A stretch of 37,426 nt of DNA from Eggerthellaceae bacterium UBA5906 (GTDB taxonomy: Bacteria; Actinomycetota; Coriobacteriia; Coriobacteriales; Eggerthellaceae): positions 36,040 through 73,465 of the forward strand of contig DJEE01000122.1 in the NCBI GenBank assembly GCA_002431805.1, given 5' to 3'. The notes under the pieces were generated by a model. The model was not told the origin of the DNA. It did no database searches and was given only the letters and a program-made list of their open reading frames with translations. The stretch's first letter is position 1. Every line of letters begins with the position of its first letter. Positions 1 to 7,052 of this stretch are shown here, piece after piece. Position numbers and translations under genes: made by a program.

Positions 1-663
1 CGCGTGGCCATCGCCCGCGCGCTTGCGCCGCGCCCCGAGATTCTCATGCTTGACGAGCCGATGGGCAACCTAGACGCGAAACTGCGCAAAGAAATGCAGG
101 TTGAGCTGCGCGCCATTCAGCAGCGCACCGGCATTACCACCATCATGGTGACACACGACCAAGAAGAGGCCATGTCCATGGCCGACCGCATCGGCATCAT
201 GCGCTCCGGCGTGGTGCAGCAGGTGGGCACACCGCAAGAAGTGTACAACCGCCCCGCGAACAGCTTCGTCGCCGGCTTTTTGGGAAAGGTGAACGTGTCG
301 CACGCTGCGCAGGTGGCTGGTGGGCGCTTCGCCTCAACCGACTGGGCCGACGATGCAGGTGCCATCGCGTTCGACGCCCCCTCGTGCGTGGGCGAGCTGG
401 CCGAAGGCGAGCCGTTCGTGATGGCCATTCGCCCGGAGCACATTCGCGTGAGCACCGCGCTTGCCCCCGAAAGCCACACCGTCAAGGTGCGCAACGTGGT
501 GTACCTGGGCAGCGTGGCGCGCGTGAAGGCCGCGTTCGCAAAATCGGGCGAGCTGACGTTCGACCTGGACTGCGGGCACGCTGAAACGCTGCCGACAGCT
601 GGCGATACCCTGTACGTGAGCTGGGACAACGCAGACGTGCTGCGCCTGAAGGACGTGGGCTAG
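1..663 (+). CDS. ABC transporter ATP-binding protein, PotA-like (5' partial)
   Basis: This is the C-terminal 220 residues of an importer ATPase; the reading frame is open from base 1, so the gene begins upstream. The visible part starts with RVAIARAL, the helix that follows the LSGGQ signature. It continues through Walker B and the D-loop ([16 protein letters not shown]) and the H-loop ([10 protein letters not shown]). A TOBE-type substrate-regulatory region (about residues 100-220, containing AIRPEHIRV) ends the protein. Walker A and the signature itself are outside the window. Family members are about 350 residues and energise uptake of polyamines, opines or related solutes. The stop codon directly abuts the permease start, so this is the first visible gene of an operon with two PotB/PotC-type permeases and hydantoinase genes. 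The substrate cannot be read from sequence; no binding-protein gene is in view and it probably lies upstream. Confidence 0.93.
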   Translation, partial: RVAIARALAPRPEILMLDEPMGNLDAKLRKEMQVELRAIQQRTGITTIMVTHDQEEAMSMADRIGIMRSGVVQQVGTPQEVYNRPANSFVAGFLGKVNVSHAAQVAGGRFASTDWADDAGAIAFDAPSCVGELAEGEPFVMAIRPEHIRVSTALAPESHTVKVRNVVYLGSVARVKAAFAKSGELTFDLDCGHAETLPTAGDTLYVSWDNADVLRLKDVG

Positions 664-1539
664 ATGGCTGGCGAAAACACCGCGGCCGCCAGGCATCCGA
701 AGCGCCGCAGCGCGCGCCTGGCGCTTGCCATCCCCGCGCTGCTGTTCTTGCTGGCGTTTATGGTGGTGCCCATGGCGCTGCTGGTGTTCATCAGCTTCCA
801 AGACGCCGACAGAAGCGCGTTTACCCTTGACCGCTACGCAAGCCTGCTCACCAGTTCCACGTACGTTACCGACATTGCGGTAACGCTGGGCGTGGCGCTG
901 CTCACCACGGCGCTGGTGCTGCTGCTTGCCTACCCTGCCGCCAGCTTGCTGGTAAACGCCAAGCGCAAGTGGGTGCGCACGCTGCTGTACGTGGTGCTGG
1001 TGTCGCCGCTGCTTACCAGCGTGGTGGTGCGCTCGTTCGCATGGGTGGTTATGCTGTCGCAAAACGGCCTGGTCAACCAAGTGCTCGAGGCGTTCGGCAT
1101 CATCAGCGAACCGTTGACGCTGCTGTGGAACATGGGCGCGGTGGTTTTGGCGTACGTGCAGGTGCTGCTTCCGTTTGCCGTGCTGCCGCTGGCAACCTCG
1201 CTTGGCGAGGTGCGCCCGCAGCTGCGGCAAGCGTCCATGAGCCTGGGGGCTGGCCGCATCCGCAGCTTCTTCAGCGTGGTGATGCCGCTTACCATCCCCG
1301 GCGCCGTGAACGGCGGGGTCATCGTGTTCTCGCTTACGGCGGGCAGCTATATCACGCCGCTGCTTATCGGCGGCGGCACGCAGCCTATTTTGCCGCTGGC
1401 AATTTACCAGCAGGCCATCCAGATTTCCGACCTGAACATGGCAGCCGCCATGGCCGTGGTGCTGCTGGCGCTGGTAGTACTGATTATTGTTCCCGTTGAG
1501 ATTTTCCTGAAGCGCTGGGAGGCGAAGATTTATGGCTAG
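664..1539 (+). CDS. ABC transporter permease, PotB-like
   Basis: The product is a 291-residue inner-membrane permease with about six hydrophobic segments. The first spans roughly residues 20-43 (LALAIPALLFLLAFMVVPMALL). The cytoplasmic EAA loop that contacts the ATPase is visible near residues 185-212 (QASMSLGAGRIRSFF, then MPLTIPG). This is the BPD_transp_1 fold of the spermidine/putrescine/opine importer family, and it should form the pore as a heterodimer with the next gene's product. The ATG follows the ATPase stop codon with no gap, and the gene's 3' end overlaps the next permease by 8 bases, which indicates translational coupling. Transported substrate unknown; the downstream hydantoinase genes suggest a cyclic amide or amino-acid derivative (inference). 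Confidence 0.93.
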   Translation: MAGENTAAARHPKRRSARLALAIPALLFLLAFMVVPMALLVFISFQDADRSAFTLDRYASLLTSSTYVTDIAVTLGVALLTTALVLLLAYPAASLLVNAKRKWVRTLLYVVLVSPLLTSVVVRSFAWVVMLSQNGLVNQVLEAFGIISEPLTLLWNMGAVVLAYVQVLLPFAVLPLATSLGEVRPQLRQASMSLGAGRIRSFFSVVMPLTIPGAVNGGVIVFSLTAGSYITPLLIGGGTQPILPLAIYQQAIQISDLNMAAAMAVVLLALVVLIIVPVEIFLKRWEAKIYG

Positions 1540-2374
1540 CACAACCGTTTCCGCAGCTCAGGATACCGCCTTGCCGCGACGGCGCAAGCGCATTGAGCCG
1601 CCGCGCATTGTTGCCGGCGTTTTAGGCGGCGCCGTGTTCGTGTTTTTGGCGCTGCCCATCGTGGTTATCACGTTCTCGGCGTTCTCGCCCACGGCGTTTC
1701 CCGAGTTCCCGCCTACGGGCTTTTCGCTGCAATGGTTCAACGAGGTGTTCACAAGCCGCGGGTGGATGCGCGCCATCCAAACATCGCTGGTGCTGCTGTG
1801 CATCGTCACGCCGCTTACGGTGGTGATGGGCACGCTGGCAAGCTACGCGCTGCATTCGTCGAAGTCGAAAGCCGCGTCGCTTCTGCAAAGCTTTTTGCTG
1901 TCGCCGCTGATGGTTCCGCAAATTGTGCTGGGCATCGCGCTTTTGTACGTGTTCAGCACGCTGGGCTTGGCCGGCTCGATCGCAGGCATGGCCATCGGGC
2001 AAGCCGTTATCTGCCTGCCGTACGTGGTGCGCTGCGTGAACGCCAGCATCGCCAGCTTCGACCCGCAGCTTGAAGCGGCGTCCATGAGCCTGGGGGCAAG
2101 CCCGGCGCAAACGTTTCGCCGCGTAACGCTGCCGCTTATCAAGCCCGGCATCATCGCGGGCGCGGTGTTCGCCGCCGTCACGTCGCTTGGCGAGGTTTCC
2201 ATTTCGCTGTTCCTTTCCTCGCCGAAAGCCATGCCCGTGTCGGTACGCGTGTTCAACTACATCGAGCAAACGTTCGACCCCGCTGTTACCGCCGTGTCCG
2301 TCATTTTCGTTGCCGTGTCCATTGCCGTGCTGATCGTTATCGACCGAACGGTCGGCCTTTCGAAAGTCATGTAA
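1532..2374 (+). CDS. ABC transporter permease, PotC-like
   Basis: The product is a 280-residue permease, the second membrane subunit of the importer. A basic N-terminus (PRRRKRIEPPR) precedes the first membrane helix at about residues 28-50. A FPEFPPTGFSLQWF segment follows, as is usual for PotC-type subunits. The EAA loop is seen near residues 185-208 (EAASMSLGASPAQTFRRVTLP) with the typical LIKPGIIAGAVFA continuation. The start lies 8 bases inside the upstream permease. Twelve bases separate its stop from the hydantoinase A gene. Family membership is clear; substrate is not. Confidence 0.93.
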   Translation: MASTTVSAAQDTALPRRRKRIEPPRIVAGVLGGAVFVFLALPIVVITFSAFSPTAFPEFPPTGFSLQWFNEVFTSRGWMRAIQTSLVLLCIVTPLTVVMGTLASYALHSSKSKAASLLQSFLLSPLMVPQIVLGIALLYVFSTLGLAGSIAGMAIGQAVICLPYVVRCVNASIASFDPQLEAASMSLGASPAQTFRRVTLPLIKPGIIAGAVFAAVTSLGEVSISLFLSSPKAMPVSVRVFNYIEQTFDPAVTAVSVIFVAVSIAVLIVIDRTVGLSKVM

Positions 2375-2386
2375 AAGAGGTTCATC

Positions 2387-4468
2387 ATGAAGCAGCCATC
2401 ACGCTACCGCCTGGGTATTGATATTGGCGGCACATTCACCGACTTTACGCTGGTAGATACGCAGAAAGGCGAAACCCGCGGCATCAAGGTGCCCACCGTG
2501 CCTGCCCACCCCGAACAAGGCGTGGCAAACGGCCTGCGCGTGCTGCGCGAAGAGGCGGGCCTTGACCTGGCGCAAGCGCAGTATTTCGTGCACGGCATGA
2601 CCATTGGGCTGAACACGCTTTTGCAGCGCCGCGGCTCGAAGCTGGCGCTTTTGGTGACCGAGGGCTTTCGCGACATCCTTACGCTGCAGCGCCTGCGCCT
2701 GCCCGTGCCCTACGATTTCACGTCGCGCTTGCCCGAGCCGCTTGTTCCGCGCAACCTGGTGTTCGGCGTGCGCGAGCGTTTCGACGCGGCGGGCAACGAG
2801 CTTACGCCGCTTGACCGCACTTCCGTGGAGCAAGCCGCTGACCAGGCAGTTTCGGCAGGCGTGGAAGGCATTGCCATCTGTTTTCTGCACAGCTACCGCA
2901 CGCCGGAGCACGAACTTGAGGCCGCACGCATCATTCGCGAACGTCACCCGCAGCTTAAGGTATGCTGCTCGGCCGAGCTGTGGCCCGAGATGCGCGAGTA
3001 CGAGCGCGCATGCGTGGCCGTGGCAAACCTGTACATTCAGAAAAACGTTGAGGAATACTTCAGCAACCTTGAGCGCATCTTAGACGAGGCCGGCCTTGCC
3101 ACACGCCCGTTCATCACGCAATCAAACGGCGGCATCATGGATTTGCGCTCCGCCGCTGCCGCCCCCGTGAAAACCCTGTTCAGCGGCCCAGCTGCTGGCG
3201 TCATCGGCGCCATTGAAACGTCCCGGGCAGCCGGGCACGAAAACTTGCTGACGTTTGACATGGGCGGCACGAGCACCGATGTGTCGTTTGTGGCGAACGG
3301 CCAGCCCACGTTCAGCTCGGCGGCTGAGCTAGCGGGTTTTCCCGTAGTGCTGCCCGCTATCGACATCCAGTCCATCGGCGCGGGCGGTGGCAGCATCGCC
3401 TGGATTGACGCCGGCGGGCTTTTGAAGGTGGGCCCGGAATCGGCCGGCAGCGACCCCGGCCCGGCGTGCTACGGCAAAAGCCAGCTTCCTACACTTACCG
3501 ACGCGTTTTTGACCTGCGGCTACTTGAACCCGCAGCACTTTGCCGCCGGGCGCATGGCGCTTGATGCCGAACGTTCTCGCGCCGCCATCGCACCCGTTGC
3601 CCAGAAGCTGGACAAAACCGTTGACGAAACGGCCGACGCCATGGTGCAGGTTGCTGCTGCCAACATGTACGCCGAGCTTTCGGGCATTATGGAGCAGAAA
3701 GGCTTCGATCCGCGCGAGATGGACGTGGTTGCCTACGGCGGCGGCGGCCCGGTTATGGCCAACATCGTGGCCGAGGAAATCCATGCACGTGGCGTTTTGG
3801 TGCCGCGCCGCCCCGGCACGCTGTGCGCTCAGGGTGCTCTGTCAGCCGATTTCGTGTACGACGCCATATCCAACGTGCAGCTGTTCTTAGACGAAGCCGA
3901 ACCTGCGCAAGTTGAAAACGAGCTAGCGCACCTTGAGGCGCAGGCACGCGAATGGCTTGCAAGTCAGAATGCCGCTGTGTTGGAAAACGCCCCGGTCAGC
4001 GTAACGTTTTTCGCCGATGCGCACTACGATGGGCAAGCCTACCAGCTGCCCATTGCCGTTGACCGCGCAGCACTTGAGGCGCGCGGCTGCACCGCTTTGG
4101 CCGACGCGTTCAACGCCGAACACGCCCGCCTATACGGCCACGCCGAACCGCAGGCCCGCGTGGAACTGGTGCGCTTGAGCGCGCGCATCGTTGCCAAAAC
4201 GCCCGCGTTCAACGAGCAAGCTGCTGCTGTGGCGCCTGCCAGCAGCGCCGCAAGCCCGAAGCCCGCTTCCACGCGCGTGATCAGGCACAACGGCAACCGG
4301 CACGTTGCGTGTGTGTTCGACCGTAGCACTATTGCACCCGGGCAGCGCATTGTGGGCCCTTCAATCGTCGAGCAAGACGACACCACAACGCTTGTGTTGC
4401 CAAACTGGGTTGCCACCTGCGACAACAACCTCAACCTTTTCATCACGCCGAACGTGCGCAACCTGTAG
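2387..4468 (+). CDS. hyuA: Hydantoinase/oxoprolinase subunit A (ATP-dependent amidohydrolase)
   Basis: The 693-residue protein belongs to the HyuA / N-methylhydantoinase A / 5-oxoprolinase N-half family. It binds ATP and, with the B subunit, couples its hydrolysis to opening a five-membered cyclic amide such as a hydantoin or 5-oxoproline. The actin-fold phosphate-binding signature is at residues 8-20 (IDIGGTFTDFTLV), and a second at residue 291 onward (DMGGTSTDVSF). The C-terminal region has the usual GPSIVEQDDTTTLV segment followed by VATCDNNLNLFI. Length is normal for the family. A ribosome site (AGAGG) sits about 7 bases before the ATG. The gene lies 12 bases after the permease and 9 before subunit B, so one transcript is likely. 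The true substrate is not determined by sequence; hydantoin, 5-oxoproline and related rings are all possible. Confidence 0.93.
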   Translation: MKQPSRYRLGIDIGGTFTDFTLVDTQKGETRGIKVPTVPAHPEQGVANGLRVLREEAGLDLAQAQYFVHGMTIGLNTLLQRRGSKLALLVTEGFRDILTLQRLRLPVPYDFTSRLPEPLVPRNLVFGVRERFDAAGNELTPLDRTSVEQAADQAVSAGVEGIAICFLHSYRTPEHELEAARIIRERHPQLKVCCSAELWPEMREYERACVAVANLYIQKNVEEYFSNLERILDEAGLATRPFITQSNGGIMDLRSAAAAPVKTLFSGPAAGVIGAIETSRAAGHENLLTFDMGGTSTDVSFVANGQPTFSSAAELAGFPVVLPAIDIQSIGAGGGSIAWIDAGGLLKVGPESAGSDPGPACYGKSQLPTLTDAFLTCGYLNPQHFAAGRMALDAERSRAAIAPVAQKLDKTVDETADAMVQVAAANMYAELSGIMEQKGFDPREMDVVAYGGGGPVMANIVAEEIHARGVLVPRRPGTLCAQGALSADFVYDAISNVQLFLDEAEPAQVENELAHLEAQAREWLASQNAAVLENAPVSVTFFADAHYDGQAYQLPIAVDRAALEARGCTALADAFNAEHARLYGHAEPQARVELVRLSARIVAKTPAFNEQAAAVAPASSAASPKPASTRVIRHNGNRHVACVFDRSTIAPGQRIVGPSIVEQDDTTTLVLPNWVATCDNNLNLFITPNVRNL

Positions 4469-4477
4469 GGGGCTCTC

Positions 4478-7006
4478 ATGAAAACCGATGCTTCGTTACT
4501 GGAGATTATCCGCAACCATTATTCCGCCATCTGCTGCGGCATGTGCTCGGCCATCGAGCGCACGAGCTACTCGTCCTACGTCACCGAGTCGGCGGACTTC
4601 GCTACGGGCCTTATCACGCCCGACGGCGAGTTTTTCGCTTACCCGAAAACGGCCGGCGTCACCATTTTCATGGGCCTGACGCTGGCGCGCACCATTGCCG
4701 AATGCGGCGGCAACGAGTCTATGCGCGAGGGCGACATCATCATCACGAACGACCCGTACAACACCGATGGCCTGTCCACGCACCTGCCCGACGTACATGT
4801 AATCAAGCCCATTTTCGCTGATGGGGAGCTACTTTGCTACGCGTGGTGCTTTGTGCACACCGCCGACGTGGGCGGGTCGGTGCCCACCAGCCTCACACCG
4901 AAGGCAACCGACATCCAAATGGAAGGCCTGCGCATTCCGCCCGTGCGCCTGTACCGAGCAGGTCAACTAGTTGACGACGTTCGCCGCATCATCCTAACCA
5001 GCAGCCGCCAGCCGCAGCTGCTGATGGGCGACATCGATTCCATGATGGCCGCCGTGAACACCGCCGAGGCCCGTATGCGCGAAGCCATTGCGAAATTCGG
5101 CGCGGAAACGCTGCACGCAAGCCAGGCCGACCTGATCGAGCAGGCGCGCAACCGTGCACGCAAGGTGCTTGGCGTCATCCCCAACGGCACCTACTCGTTC
5201 GAAGACTACCTGGACGACGACATGGAAAGCAACGTGCCCATTCGCCTGGCCGTGGACGCAACCGCACAGGACGGGCGCGTGACGCTAGACTTCACGCGTT
5301 GCGACCCGCAGGTGGGAACCGCGTTCAACCTGATTACGAACGGCAGCCACCACCCCTACATTTACCAGGGGCTTATCAACTTCATCATCAGCCAAGACCC
5401 GTTCATTCCCGTGAACGGCGGGCTTACCGAGCCTATCCGGATCATCGCGCCGGAAGGCACCGTGGTAAACGCGCTGTACCCCGCCGCCGGCGGGTTGCGC
5501 CACCCGGTTTCCGTACGCCTATACAATGCGGTGCTTGGTGCGTTTGCCCAGGTTATTCCTCAGTTGCTGCAAGCTGCAGGTGGCGGTCAGGCCGCTATCG
5601 TAACGCTTTCGGTGCCCGACGACGCCCACGGCGGGGCGTATCGCGCCAACGTGGTGGAGCCCATGGGAGGCGGCGGTGGCGGCATGCACGGCGCCGACGG
5701 CGTTGACGGCATCACGCACGAAACCGGCTTTCTGCGCAACACCCCCATTGAAAGCTTGGAAAAGCGCACCGACATTTTGGTGCGCCGCTACGAGCTGCTG
5801 CCCGATTCCGCCGGTGCAGGCCAGTGGCGCGGCGGCAACGCCATTCGCTTGGATTTCGAAACGCTGCACGCGCGGTCGCTGGTGGGCGCACGCGGCCAAG
5901 AACGCCTGCGCTTTGCGCCTTGGGGCCTTGCGGGCGGCCAGGCCGGCAGCTGCGGTTCGGTGGTATTGAACCCCGAAACATCGCGTGAACAGGTGCTTTC
6001 CAAGATTGCTATGCTGCCGTTCGAACCGGGCGACGTTATCAGCTTCCGCTCGCCCGCCGGCGGCGGTTGGGGCAATCCGAAGCTGCGCGATGCGGCAGCC
6101 GTGCTTGCCGACGTGCAAAGCGGCCTGCTTTCGGTTGACGCAGCACGCGCGGAATACGGTGTGGTGATACGTGAAGGCGCAGATGGGAGCCTTGCCGTTA
6201 ACGCAAAGGCCACGTCCGCAGCACGTGCCGAAATGAGCGATGCCGCGGCTACCTATGGCCTGGGCAAGGAACGCGCTGCTTACGAGCACACCTGGACGCC
6301 CGCCGCCAGCGACAAGCTAGCCACGGGATTACGCGAACTGCCCGTTGCCGAACGCCCCGCAGCCAAGCATGCAGCGCATGCGGCCCTTAGCGGACACGGG
6401 GAACTCTCGGCCGCAGACGTGCAAGCGTGGCTGGGGCAGCGGTTAAGCAGCGGCACAGCTTCCGCGCCCGCCGGCCCCAACGAAACGGACGGCATAGCGG
6501 CGCTACGCGGGAAAGTTGCCGTTGACCAGCCCGTTTCAAACGAGCAACTTGTTTCCGCGTTGAAGGGAGCCATAAAGGCGCGCAGCAAGGTCACCTACCT
6601 TATTTGGAAAGAGCTGGAGCGCACGTGCCCCGATGTTGACGCTACCGCGTTGCTTGGGCGCGTGTATCGCGCATGGGGCGCACAGTGCGGCGAGGCTTGG
6701 GAAGGCGTTCACGATGCGGCGTCGGCGCTGCTGGCGCAAACGTCGAAAGGCGGATACCTTACGTTCAAGCAGCAGTTCGTTTGCGCTAACGCCGAGCGTG
6801 CGCAAAAGGATTTCGCATTCTGCCCGCATATGGAAGCGCTTGACGAGCTTGGTGCCACGCCCGAGGAGAAGCGCGCGTTCTGCCAGCAGATTCTTTCCGA
6901 AGGCGACTATGGCAACCTTGACCCGCACCCAGGGCTGACGCTTACGTTCGAACATCAGATTGGCGCGGGCGACGACCATTGCAGCTATGTGATAACCGCG
7001 CAGTAA
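4478..7006 (+). CDS. hyuB: Hydantoinase/oxoprolinase subunit B fused to an ATC-hydrolase-like domain
   Basis: The 842-residue protein is the partner of HyuA. Residues 1 to about 620 are a HyuB / 5-oxoprolinase B module: the start SLLEIIRNHYSAICCGMCSAIERTS, then DIIITNDPYNTDGLSTHLPD, GGLRHPVSVRLYNAVLGAFAQV, the glycine-rich PMGGGGGGMHGADG and the PAGGGWGNPKLRD region. Typical HyuB proteins end at about 520-620 residues; this one continues. After a linker, residues about 680-842 show the pattern FAFCPHMEALDELG, then CQQILSEGDYGN and GAGDDHCSYVI. That pattern matches the L-2-amino-thiazoline-4-carboxylic acid (ATC) hydrolase family (PF14196), whose founding member opens a thiazoline ring to N-carbamoyl-cysteine. 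The fusion suggests two ring-opening or amide-hydrolysing steps in one chain (inference). A GGGGG ribosome site precedes the ATG. Confidence is high for HyuB and moderate for the fused domain. Confidence 0.9.
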   Translation: MKTDASLLEIIRNHYSAICCGMCSAIERTSYSSYVTESADFATGLITPDGEFFAYPKTAGVTIFMGLTLARTIAECGGNESMREGDIIITNDPYNTDGLSTHLPDVHVIKPIFADGELLCYAWCFVHTADVGGSVPTSLTPKATDIQMEGLRIPPVRLYRAGQLVDDVRRIILTSSRQPQLLMGDIDSMMAAVNTAEARMREAIAKFGAETLHASQADLIEQARNRARKVLGVIPNGTYSFEDYLDDDMESNVPIRLAVDATAQDGRVTLDFTRCDPQVGTAFNLITNGSHHPYIYQGLINFIISQDPFIPVNGGLTEPIRIIAPEGTVVNALYPAAGGLRHPVSVRLYNAVLGAFAQVIPQLLQAAGGGQAAIVTLSVPDDAHGGAYRANVVEPMGGGGGGMHGADGVDGITHETGFLRNTPIESLEKRTDILVRRYELLPDSAGAGQWRGGNAIRLDFETLHARSLVGARGQERLRFAPWGLAGGQAGSCGSVVLNPETSREQVLSKIAMLPFEPGDVISFRSPAGGGWGNPKLRDAAAVLADVQSGLLSVDAARAEYGVVIREGADGSLAVNAKATSAARAEMSDAAATYGLGKERAAYEHTWTPAASDKLATGLRELPVAERPAAKHAAHAALSGHGELSAADVQAWLGQRLSSGTASAPAGPNETDGIAALRGKVAVDQPVSNEQLVSALKGAIKARSKVTYLIWKELERTCPDVDATALLGRVYRAWGAQCGEAWEGVHDAASALLAQTSKGGYLTFKQQFVCANAERAQKDFAFCPHMEALDELGATPEEKRAFCQQILSEGDYGNLDPHPGLTLTFEHQIGAGDDHCSYVITAQ

Positions 7007-7052
7007 GGTGCGTGCAACCGCGGCACGGTGCATGCGTTGCGATAATGAAGGT

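Noticed and set aside
334..1542. Long antisense reading frame (402 residues) over the ABC genes
   Set aside because: It is rich in His, Gln, Arg and Ala with no domain, as expected for the shadow of GC-rich genes with strong third-position bias.
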